The position numbers and the translations under genes were made by a program. Shown here in pieces: positions 45,923-56,692 of a DNA stretch of 64,000 bases. The DNA lies in the NCBI RefSeq assembly GCF_001659605.2, contig NC_035177.2, positions 33,310,136-33,374,135 of the forward strand, read 5' to 3'. The notes beneath the pieces are model-generated. The model was not told where the DNA came from, did not search any database, and saw nothing but the letters and a program-made list of their open reading frames with translations. How positions within the stretch are numbered: the stretch's first letter is position 1; every line of letters starts with the position of its first letter. This DNA comes from Manihot esculenta. Its lineage: Eukaryota > Streptophyta > Magnoliopsida > Malpighiales > Euphorbiaceae.

Positions 45923-46225
45923 ATGGCTCTTCACAAGACTCTTTTGACCATTATCGCCATCAGTTTTGCCTGCTCTCTTCTGTTGGCTGTAGCTGTTCAA
46001 GCGCAAGTGGGAACTCCTGGGCTTCAACCAGCACCTTCACCTACTCCTGTTCCTTCTCCACCCACCACTCTTCCTCCGCCTCCTCCGCCTCCTTCTACTC
46101 CTACTACTCCTACTCCTACTCCTTCTCCGGCCACTAATGCAAGTTCTCTCACTTCTTTCCCATCCAAGTTCATGGGACTTGTGGGTCTTGTTGTTTCTTT
46201 CTTTCTCCTTAAATTGTTGCCTTGA
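45923..46225 (+). CDS. Arabinogalactan-type protein, copy 3
   Basis: 100 residues. Differs from copies 1 and 2 by Leu to Val (TPVPSP) and one added Thr-Pro pair (TPTPTPSP), changes that keep the glycosylation pattern. Signal peptide 1-27, Pro-rich core, NASS region and hydrophobic GPI tail intact. TATA box at 45823-45830. The promoter resembles copy 4 more than copies 1 and 2 (TTCACCTTCTTAACCCTCC). Confidence 0.85.
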   Translation: MALHKTLLTIIAISFACSLLLAVAVQAQVGTPGLQPAPSPTPVPSPPTTLPPPPPPPSTPTTPTPTPSPATNASSLTSFPSKFMGLVGLVVSFFLLKLLP

Positions 46226-47396
46226 TCCTTTGCATTTAGTTTCTCTTCTGTGTTTTGTGTCTTTCTTTGTAGTATTTTGGAATAATGATCAATGTGTTTT
46301 GTGTCTTTCTTTGTAGTATTTTGTAATAATGATCCATGATCATGAGCTCTAACCTCATTTCTTTTAAAAAAAATTGTCTTTTCTTTTGTTACTTAAATAA
46401 TTTTGTGTTGATTTTAATGTTTGTTGTATTGCATTATTGTAATAAAATTATTTTGTTTTATTAATTGTCTTTGCTTGAGCATATATGATTAATATGTAAT
46501 AGCATATTGAATATTTTTCTTTCTTAGATTATGTTTATATTTTCATGTGTGGATCACCTTGTAGATTTTTAAATTTATTTTGCATTTATATATATATATA
46601 TACCTTATTTCAGCGTATGTCTCTAATTCAAACTTATAAAGTTATAACTTTGTGGATTCAATTTATTAGATCTAATCTTGACAACAAAAAAATTTCAAGG
46701 GAATTTACGATTATGTATACTAAAAAATAATCATTATTGCCAACAAGGGAAAAGAAAACAAAAAGCCATATTACCCTTTTATACGTGGATAAGCAAAAAA
46801 ATCTAAGTTATTTTGCAAAAAAATTAAATTTGTCCATAAATTATACCTATGTTATTAAAAATATTAAATTTCATCATTCTATTTAAATCTATATCTATTT
46901 TTTATTAAAAATTAAATAAAATTACCATTTATTAAAATTTTTGAGCGAGAGCTGCAATTTACTTAGTCTATTTGTCTTTAATTTGATTTATTTATACTTT
47001 TAATAATAATTATAGATATATTTGGATAAAATATATTTATTAAAATATGGTATTTTTTTAGTCATATTATATAATTCAAGTGCAGGTTTTTGTTTTTGCC
47101 AATTTTTTTATATAAAAAGGTAATTTATAGAATAGTTTCTAAAGTTTAATAAAATCTATAATTTAGTCCTTAAGATTTCATTTTGTTAACAAAATAATTT
47201 TTTGTTAAATTTATTATTAAAATATAACAATTTAATCCTTTTAATTTTAATAATTTATAACAACTATTATAACAATTTAGTCATTTTAATTTGAGTTGAC
47301 TTCTTTAATTAATAGTTGACAAATGGTAAATTTAATAGAAAAATTATTTTATTGATGAAATAAAAATTCAAGAACTAAATTATTTTGCTTGTAATT

Positions 47397-48369
47397 GCTA
47401 CAAAAATGTTTTCACTCCAAGCACTTCAATTGGACTAAATTCTCATTTCATGGATTTTGCTAGTAAATCTAATTTTATCAAAATTTCTTATGCAAAACTA
47501 TATAATGACACTAGCTAGATTTTAAACACTAGAGCCACTAATCATATGTGTTTAGACAAAATCTTGTTTCTTTCTTTACAACCTTTATACAAACATGTCT
47601 CTGTTTTCTTTCCTGATGGGACTACAACACAAATATCACATTCTGGCAACCTTAATCTATTTGACATATTATGCTTGATAATGTGTTGTATGTTCCACAA
47701 TTTCATTACAACCTCATATCTGTTAGGCAGTTAGTGAATAGTTGTGCTTGTTGTGTTGTGAATTGCTAGCAATACTGCATTATACAGAACCCTCTGAATA
47801 AAAGGGTGATGGTTGTAGGAAAGAAATACGGAGGCTTGTTCAAGCTCAATCAAACGAGTTTTCCTCATACTGAGATTAGTTAATGTTTGCATCAGATCAT
47901 GAATACTACTTTTGTTTTACATACTCTTTTAAATACCATGCTTCTTGTAACTAATTCTAATAAAAAAAGTTTCATATCCTCTGGATAAATATCTGGATGT
48001 TCTATGTCTATTATTGACTTTCATGATAGATTAGGTAATGCATCTATTGGCAAACTCAAACATATTAAGGGTATTACCATTAGTGATAATACTATAATAT
48101 GTTGCCCTATTTATCCCTTGGCCAAACAGTCCAGATTGCTCTTTCCCAAAAGTCACACTATTGCTTCGTAGCCTTTTGACCTAATCAATATAAACATATG
48201 GGGACCTTACAAAACTACCTCTATCACTAGTATTAGATATTTTCTTACCATTTTGGATAATACCATAGCAGTATGGACATTCATGATGCACCTTAAAGGT
48301 CAAACTTTCAATCTGATCAAGTATTTCATCAATATGGTAGAAACTCAATTTAATACTACCATTAAGAAC
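47397..48369 (+). pseudogene. Copia A, unit 3: pre-integrase and integrase fragment
   Basis: Counterpart of 32412-33388, closer to it than to unit 1: both share TCTATTTGACATAT and the block after GTGAATTGCTAGC. Frames are broken. Confidence 0.8.
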
Positions 48370-49709
48370 TGTTGGATCTAAGTGTTCTAATCCTTATTTT
48401 GATGACTAATAAACAATTGGTGTGCTACTAATTATCTTTAGAAGTATTTGTGTGAACTTGTAGGTCCCTAATTTAAATAAATAGAATTGCTTTATTTTCA
48501 AGAATGAAAAGTGCCAAGATTGGAAGCATACTACAAGAAAGGGACAAAAATATAATTTTTAGTTTATACATTGTGAATTTCAATTAATTATGTGTGTTGG
48601 CTCAAATTCTTTTTTTTTTTTAATTCTAAAACTTCTAAATATGGTCAATTTTTAAGTAATTATTTTTGAAGACCAAAATAAAATTTGACGTATGAAGCCT
48701 TTGTGAATATATTTTTCTATCAAATAAGAGATTTCAAATGATAAGTTACAAAAATTCAAATATCATAAAAATTGAAAGTTTGTAACTTAAGTTTTTGCTC
48801 AATAACTCTTTGAGGGAGCAAAATGAAAATTTTCAAATAGAGTGCTTTGAAATTATTTTTTATCAAACTAAAAGATCTTAAAATATAGGTTACAAATATT
48901 CAAACGGATTGAAAATTTGAAATTTTATAGTCTAAATTATAAATTTTCAAAAATTTAATAAAATATTTTTGTATCTCTAAAATCAATGTTAGACTTCCAA
49001 AAGTAGAGAAAAAGAGGAAAAACTCTCAAATATTCAGTCGTCGAATATTGGGACTTAACCGCCGAAAAACTATATTCAAGAAGTTGTGTTTTCACTTCCA
49101 AAGGTTCGGCCGCCGAACTTGAATTTTTTTTTAGCACAAAATAACATCTATTTCAATACACAAATTGCTATATTTGCATCTAATGCATCTTCAATGACTA
49201 TATTTATGTTATAACTATAAATATAATGTGTTTTTTATCTGAAAAAAATTATAACAACTATCTAAGCACACATTAATTGAGATTCAAGATTTTCACACTT
49301 TTTCTCTCTCTAAACCTTGAATCATAATATTAATTTCTTGAAAGTTTGCTTTGAGTTGTAATTGGTTTGTGTTTTGAAATTAAGTGAAAGTTGTTGAGTG
49401 AATTAATTATAGTGGGTGTGATTTTGAGTAGAGGATTATTCTTGTGAGAAAAAGAGAATGGTAAAGAGCAAGGGTTTTGCTGTAGAATTATAAGGAGTTT
49501 TAATCTTCACCCAAATAAGATTTGAAAGTAGAGTTGAACTCTGAAGGAGGGTCTCGAAGGGAGGAAGTAGGTTTGGGATAGTTGAACCTCTATAAATCTT
49601 TGTATTTATTATCACTCTTCCTTCCTTATTCCTTTTTAATTTGTATTTTTAGCCTTCAATTTTTTATAAACCCAATTCACCCCCTCTTGGTTTGCTTCAA
49701 GGAACAACA
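48370..49709 (+). repeat. Copia B 5' LTR, unit 3
   Basis: TGTTGGATCTAAGTG to GGAACAACA, about 1.34 kb, followed by AGTAGTATCATAGC. Carries the best preserved motif of the three units, AGGTTCGGCCGCCGAAC at about 49101. Confidence 0.75.
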
Positions 49710-49791
49710 AGTAGTATCATAGCTAGTCTTCTTTTCTTGAAGATTTAATCATCTTTTCTTGAAGATTTAATCATCTTAGAGTAAAGATCAA

Positions 49792-50640
49792 ATGGCAACA
49801 CTCAATACTCAAGAAGGTCAATCGGTTGTGAGAACACTCTTCTTTGATAAGAATGACTTTATATATTAGAAAAATAGAATATACTATTTATTCAAATCGA
49901 AAGGAGTTGATTTAAGGGATATTGTAGAAAATAGTCATTTCTTTTCAATAAAAGTGATAAAGAGAAAGCAAGAGCAAAAACCTAAGAGTAAATGGAGTGA
50001 ATTAGAGAAGAGAATGGTAGCCCTTAATAACAAAATCATTCACATTTTTTTTGTGCTCTTAGTAGAAGTGAGTACAACAAAGTACGTATAAAGTCTATAG
50101 CCAAGGAGATTTGGGATACTTTAGTTGTCACTCATGAAGGTACCAATCAAGTCAAAGAAAATAAGATGGAATCCCTCATCTACCAATATGAGTTATTCAA
50201 AATAAAATTCGATGAAACTATTAGCTAAATGTGTAATAAGTTCATTGAGATCATTGGAAGAATGAAATCTCTTGGGAAGACATTCACAAATGAGAAATTG
50301 ATGAAGAAAATTCTTAGATGTCTAGCTAAGGAATGACTGCCAAATGTGTCTCTTTAAAGGGTGCTAAGGACTTGATAAGGTACAATTTGATGAACTTTTG
50401 AGGAATCTCATTGATTATGAGATGACTCTAGAGAGAGAGCAAGTGGAGAAATATAGCAAAATAAAAAAGAACATTGCTCTAAAGGTATCCTTTGAAGACA
50501 CTAGTGAGGAAGAAGAAGAGCTAAATGATGAAGAATTAGCCTTGGTGACTAGAAGGATAAGAAAGTTGCTCTTTTAAAATAAAATATTCATCCCAAAGAA
50601 GAGTTTTAGAAAGGAGAAAGGTGAATCAAGCAAGAAGGAT
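49792..50640 (+). pseudogene. Copia B gag (UBN2-type), unit 3
   Basis: ATG at 49792 followed by ATLNTQEGQSVVRTLFFDK, then a stop (TAG) where Trp is expected in the YWKNR motif. The downstream UBN2 blocks are as in units 1 and 2. The leader has a 24-base tandem duplication (CTTTTCTTGAAGATTTAATC) at about 49729-49778 not present in the sister units. Confidence 0.78.
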
Positions 50641-50644
50641 GTTG

Positions 50645-52403
50645 AGCATATTACCCTTTCCATTCCTGTTACTGATATAGAATTCACTGAATTTGTATTA
50701 CACACATCTAATCCTACTGTACCCAGCTTCAATGAGCGTTCTTTCCCTAGAAGATCTCAGAAACATAGATAGCCTCCAACTTGGATGCAAGACTATGCTA
50801 ATCTTGTGCCCACATCCTCTCTTTCCTTTTGTCCATCCTACAACTCTTACATTTGCCATGTGAACAAAGTTCATGAGCCTTGCACATATGCACAAGCATC
50901 CAAGGATGTTAAATGGGTTAAGGCCATGGAACAAGAGCTACAAGCCTTGGAAAATAACAATACCTAGACCCTTATTGATTTACCGAAGAATGAAAAGGCT
51001 ATAGGCTGCAAGTGGGTATGTGAAATTTAAACCCACTAGTGAGGTAGAGATACAAAGCATGTTTAGTTGCAAAAGGTTTCAATCAAATAGAGGTTTGGAC
51101 TATAAAGATATATTCTTTCCTGTGGCTAAGCTTACGACAGTGAGAATCTTCATTACTTTAGCCACTTCTAAATAATGACCCATCTTTCACTTAGACATAA
51201 ATAATGCCTTTTTACATAGATATTTAAATGAAGAGATATATGATACCTCTTTAGGGTTATCACAAGGCCCAGCTTGGCGAAGTTTGCTTACTTCAAAGGT
51301 CCCTATATGGGCTCGAACAAGCATCTAGCCAGTGGAATATTGAGTTTACTATCTTCCTTAAAACTTTGGGCTTTACACAGTCCTCTCATGATTATTGCCT
51401 TTTTATTCAACACACTGGTACTTTATTTCTAGTTCTATTGGTATATGTTAATGATGTAATCCTAGTGGAAACTCTATTAATGCAATTAATGAATGCAAAC
51501 ATGCATTACACTCTAAATTCACTATCAAAGATTTGGAGCCTCTAAAATATTTCTTAGGCCTTAAGGTTGCTAGATCCTCACAGGGCAGTATTCTAAGTCA
51601 AACAAAGTTCATTTCAGATGTTCTCAAAGATGCGGGCATGTTCCATTATAAGCGAACATCATTTCCTTTACCACAGGGTTTACATCTGACTCCTGATTTA
51701 GGAGAGCTTCTGAGTGAACCTGATATGAACAGGAGGCTACTTGGAAGGCTTCTTTACATAAATTTAACTAGGCCTGATATATGTTATGCGGTACAGCATC
51801 TCAACTGATTTATGAGCATGCTTAAAGCCTCAGTGGAAGGCTGATGTACATCTACTTAGATATCTTAAAGGCTCTTTACATCTAGGATTATATTTTCCTA
51901 TCACTAAGTTTTATCTCTCATTGCTTATTGTGATTTGGATTGAGTATTTTGCTTAAATTCTCAGAAGTTCTTATCTGGTTACTGCATATTTCTAGGGCCT
52001 CGCCTTATATCTTGAAAAACAAAGAAACATACTACAGTTTCTAAATCATCTACTGAGACAGAATATCGGATCATGGCTAACACTGTTTGTGAGCTTCTTT
52101 AGATTAGCTATATTCTTAAAGACTTGCATGTTTCAGTTGCTTTGCCTATCCCTCTTTATTATAACAGCAAAGTAGTACTTCACATTGTTGCTAACCCAGT
52201 GTTCTATAAGTGCACCAAGTATATCGAGATCCATTACCATATTGTGCGAGATTAGTTCCAATAAGGATTAATTTTTCCTAGCCATCATCCTATACAAGAA
52301 CAATTGGTAGATCTCTTTACTAAAGCTTCGCTTGTTTTTCACCATAGCTCTTTGTCTAACAAGTTGAATCTACTCTCTCTACCTGCTTCAACTTGAGGAG
52401 GGG
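50645..52403 (+). pseudogene. Copia A, unit 3: reverse transcriptase and RNase H remnant
   Basis: Uninterrupted counterpart of the split unit 2 copy: MQDYANLVPTSSLSFCPSYN, TYAQASKDVKWVKAMEQE, YVNDVILVE, FLGLKVARSSQGSILSQTKF, LLGRLLYINLTRPDICYAVQ, then the RNase H end and polypurine tract TTGAGGAGGGG. It provides the empty site (about 51695) for the nested insertion in unit 2. Confidence 0.85.
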
Positions 52404-52661
52404 TGTTGAGTTTACTATTATGTAATAATATGAATTTACTCTATAAAATAGCTGTGTAATATGTAATAATTTTAAGGATTAAAATATAATTATAAAACTC
52501 TGTGGTGATAAGAGGCATGTGACTTGTTAGTGCATATCTCAGCACTAGTTTTGCCTTCAAACATTGTAACGTTACTTTTTTTTTTCTTTTTAATAAAACA
52601 AGAAAATGTTTCTTTTTTCTTTCTTTGATCATATATTTTCCATGGAGTATATTTTCTAATA
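52404..52661 (+). repeat. Copia A 3' LTR, unit 3
   Basis: TGTTGAGTTTACTATT to ATTTTCTAATA; counterpart of 44604-44861. Confidence 0.75.
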
Positions 52662-53756
52662 AAATAATTTATTTTTTATTATTTAATTTTAATTTAAAAA
52701 TAAAATATATTAATAAATTTATAAATAGAGGTATTAATAAGATTTTTAAAATATAAAAATTACTTTTTAAAAAAAAATACAAGCCATTTTTCTTAAAATA
52801 ATTTAATTTTTCTTTAATTAAAAAAAATTTATGTTAACTAATTTTTTAAGTGTTCTAAACGTTAAAAAAAGTGAAAAATATTTTTTAATAAAATATTTTT
52901 CATCAACAATATTTTTTCAAAACATAATTTATTTTCCATTGTTTAATTTAAATTTAAAAATAGAATATATTAATAAATTTATAAATAGAGGGTTAATAAG
53001 ATTTTTAAAATTAAAAAAAAAACTTTCTTTTTTTTAAAAGACTAATTTGATTTTCTTAAAATAAATTAATTTTTTTAATTACAAAAATAATTTCCATTAA
53101 ATAATTTTTTTGAGTATTAATATATTCGAATAGAAACTTAATCTTAAATGTTAATTTTTTTTAAAAAAAAATTGTGCGACCATTCGACTTTTATTTTATC
53201 TTCTACATTTTGATAGTTTAATCAATTAAACGAAATTTAATTTCAAGGTATATAAAACAAATTGAAAGTAATAAAAAATTTAGAGGAATTGACTTGAAAA
53301 TTAAATAATTTTAATTACTACCCATGAAAAGAAATTGTCAAATATGCCGTTGACATAGGACAAGAGTCCATAAACATTGGTGAACAATGAATATTTTTAG
53401 AAATTAAGCAAGAAATATATATAGTTATTATGTTTGGCCAGCAAAGACCCATGACCTTATTAGCTACGCATTTCATTTCATTTTCCCAATTCCAACTTCA
53501 AACTTTTAAAAATATTTATTCTTGCTACTATGTCATAAACAACTATCCAAAAAGACAAGTTTAGATTCATAGGTTTCATCACCCAAAGAATTTCCAAAAA
53601 AAATAAGTGTTTACACACATCATTTCACCTTCTTAACCCTCCTAACCCTGCTTAGCTATATAAAGGGAAAGAAAGGAACACATAAGAAATCACTGTAAAA
53701 CACAAAAAAAAAAAAGAAAAGCATATAAAGAGTGTTTATAAGAGATAATCAAGAAA

Positions 53757-54062
53757 ATGGCTCTTCACAATAATCTTTTGACCATTATCGCCATCAGTTT
53801 TGCCTGCTCTCTTCTATTGGCTGTAGCTGTTCAAGCCCAAATTGAAACTCCTGGGCTTCAACCAGCACCTTCACCTACTCCTCTTCCTTCTCCACCCACC
53901 ACTCTTCCTCCTCCTCCTCCTTCAACTCCTTCTACTCCTGCTCCTACTACTCCTGCTCCTTCTCCCGCCACTAATGCAAGTTCTCTCACTTCTTTCCCAT
54001 CCAAGTTCATGGGACTTGTGGGTCTTGCTGTTTCTTTCTTTCTCCTTAAATTGTTGCCTTGA
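53757..54062 (+). CDS. Arabinogalactan-type protein, copy 4
   Basis: 101 residues, the most diverged copy. Asn-Asn replaces Lys-Thr at 5-6, QIE replaces QVG after the signal peptide, the Pro run is five not seven, and the core gains Ala-Pro (STPSTPAPTTPAPSP), making it more typically AGP-like than the sisters. Signal peptide, NASS region and GPI tail (LVGLAVSFFLLKLL) are intact. TATA box at 53657-53664. The 3' flank has one copy of the segment that is duplicated after copies 1-3, suggesting the older state. Confidence 0.85.
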   Translation: MALHNNLLTIIAISFACSLLLAVAVQAQIETPGLQPAPSPTPLPSPPTTLPPPPPSTPSTPAPTTPAPSPATNASSLTSFPSKFMGLVGLAVSFFLLKLLP

Positions 54063-54679
54063 TCCTTTGCATTTAGTTTCTCTTATGTATTTTGTGTCTT
54101 TCTTTGTAGTATTTTGTAATAATAATCTATGATCATGAGCTCTAGCCTCATTTTTTTTAAAAAAAAAATTGTCTTTTCTTTTATTACTTAAATAATTTTG
54201 TGTTGATTTTAAGGTTTGTTGTATTGCATTATTGTAATAAAATTGTTCTGTTTTATTAATTGATTTTGCTTGAGCATATATGATTAATATGTAATAGCAT
54301 ATTGGATATTTTTCTTTCTTAGATTATGTTTATATTTTCATGTGTGGATCAACCAATGACCTTGTAGATTTTTAAATTTACTTTACATTTATGTATATAT
54401 ATACCTTATTTCAGTATATGTCTCTAATTCAAACTCATAAAGGTATAACTTTGTGAATTCAATTGATTAGATCTAATCTTGAAAAAAAAGAAAATCAAGG
54501 GAATTTACTATTATGTATTAGAAAAATAATCATTATTGCCAACAAGGGAAAAGGATAAAAAAAAGCCATATTACCCTTTTATACGTGGATATAAGAAAAA
54601 AAAATCTCCAGTTAAAAAAAAATCTAAGTCATTTTGCAAAACATTAAATTTATTCTTAAATAAAATTATTTATATGAAG

Positions 54680-55199
54680 ACAACATGTTATCACAAGATA
54701 AGGCCACGTGATAAGGGTCCGATAAGATAATATACAGTTTAACCCGTAAAAAAAAAAAGATTAGGACATCATAACACTCGGTTTTTTATTAAGACTCGTC
54801 CTTCCCTGAAGAGGTCGAGTCTTTCACATAGGGTTACTGTTAGCCGGAACCATCCAACAAGACTCTCATTATGAATTACGTATCAATCAGCTTGCGGGAT
54901 CCATTACTAATTAGCCGGCCACATCATTATTAAATTTTCAGAAAATATTATAATTAACTCTATTTTCTTACAGTATAAAAACTAACGATTATAGAGACAA
55001 AGATACGCAATTCTTATATAACTACTCTTAAATTTTAAGCATTACATTATACTTGCCCTTATTTTCAACTTACTGACTTGAGTATCGGAATGATTATCAT
55101 AGGCATCAATTACCTCATATTCTCTTTCTTGTAGGTAGACCAATCACAGTACAACTCTATTGGATCAATTACAATACAACTTTATTTCTAGCAACATCA
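54680..55199 (+). repeat. Partial LTR of the second gypsy family, within AGP unit 4
   Basis: Similar to the reverse complement of 59625-60100. Shared phrases include the CACGTGATAAG region, GACTCGTCCTTCCC versus GACTCGCCCTCTCC, TTACTGACTTGAG and TTTCTTGTAG, and the end ...CATCA. About the first 220 bases expected from the partner LTR are missing, so it is a 5'-truncated solo LTR. It replaces part of the 3' flank found after the other AGP copies. Confidence 0.65.
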
Positions 55200-55855
55200 A
55201 TTACCATTTATTAGAATTTTAGAGTGAGAGCTGCAATTTGCTTAGTCTATTTGACTTTAATTGAATTTATTTAAGTTTTTAATAATAATTATAGATATAT
55301 TTAGATTAAAAAAATTAATATTTTTTTTAGTCATTATATAATTCAAGTGCAAAGTTTTTACTTTTGCCAATTTTTTTATATAAAAAGGTAATTTACAAAA
55401 TAGTTTTTAAAGTTTAATAAAATCTATAATTTAGTCGCTTAAGATTTTATTTTATTAATAAAATAATAATTTTATTAAATTAATTATTAAATATGATAAT
55501 TTAATCCTTTTAATTTTAATAATTTATAACAGTTTAATTTTTGTAGTTTACTATTTATAACAATTTAGTCATTTTAATATGAGTTGACTTGTTCATTTAA
55601 TAATTGACTAATGATAAATTTAATAGAAAAATTATTTTGCTCATGAAATAAAAATTTTAAAAACTAAATTATTTAATATTAAATAAATAGAAAATAAATT
55701 GTTGATCTTATTAAATTTCATGAATTATATTATAAATTACCTATAAAAATATTGTATATCGAAGTATTGAAAATAGTATAATATATTATACCTTGCTATT
55801 AATCACACGGTTTAGAATCAGCAAACTACCAACTCATTTATGATCCGATGTTTGT

Positions 55856-56134
55856 TGTCACGTCCATTAATTTTGAGAATGTACAATACCATGCTGAGAA
55901 AGATGTTGCCGTGAAGATTGGGTGGGGAGTGCTTGGAAGGGCCCTTGTGTGTGAGATTATCGTTCTTGCATACACTGGTCAGGGGCTGAAGCTGCTCCTC
56001 TGATGAGCCCAAGACAAGATAAAACCAGTAAGCGTAGCAAGACTCCTTAATCAACTGAACTTGACAGACTAAAACCCTTATGGGCCTATTCAAGTGACGC
56101 ATCGGCGCAATGAGTTAAAAGCGCCCGTGTCACA
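55856..56134 (+). repeat. 5' terminal repeat of the TRIM
   Basis: 279 bases, TGTCACGTCCATTAA to CGCCCGTGTCACA. Matches the 3' repeat over its full length, including GGGGAGTGCT, TACACTGGTCAGGGGCTG and TTATGGGCCTG (CTA in this copy). Confidence 0.8.
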
Positions 56135-56692
56135 TGATATCAAACCGCATGGCACGCATTGCTATCCCACCTGACGATTCTGGAAGAATAGAGGAGTAGA
56201 AGAGTTGTCTTTCCTAGCGTAGGTGACCCAGCAAAGTAACTACATGCGTAGTTGAGTTGAGCTTCCTTGGTGGAGGGGAGCAAGGATTAATGCTTTGCAT
56301 GCCAAGGTACTATATCGGACCCATTGAGCGAATGTGGTGTCCAAAGCAAGCTGCGGGACAAAAGTATGAGTGAGGATCGAGTTACTTGGGTGCCTCAATG
56401 AGTGGAGTAAAGCAAATAAATCTTGCATTCCAATGGACTAGGACGTCCCCTTTGGCTCATTGCGCTCGTAGCTTGAGTGGAGGAGCATCACTTCAGAGAA
56501 ACAATATTGGGATCAAAGTGCTTAAATGCTGGCATGCTTGAGGGCGAGCATAGCTTGAGTGGAGGAGAGTTGTCACGTCTATAAATTTGGAGATTGCAAC
56601 ACCATGCTGGAGAAGATGTTGTCGTGAAGATTGAGTGGGGAGTGCTCAAAAGGGCTCTTCTGCCTGGAATTATCATTTCTACATACACTGGT

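Larger units (their letters stand above)
22361..55675 (+). repeat. Tandem array of four about 7.8 kb AGP-containing units
   Basis: Unit starts share ATTGTTTAATTTAAATTTAA and lie at about 22361, 30092, 45131 and 52929. Spacings are 7731, 15039 and 7798 bases. The long second spacing is explained by a 7190-base nested insertion (36703-43892) plus its 5-base target duplication, leaving about 7.84 kb. Units 1-3 have: AGP gene, 3' flank, copia A fragment, copia B LTR and gag, copia A RT region and 3' LTR. Unit 4 has the AGP and 3' flank but no copia elements, with a gypsy LTR fragment instead, and its homology stops at about 55675. Confidence 0.88.

Noticed and set aside
55856..56134. Cassandra-type 5S rRNA sequence in the TRIM terminal repeat
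   Set aside because: I looked for the conserved 5S internal promoter pattern and did not see it.
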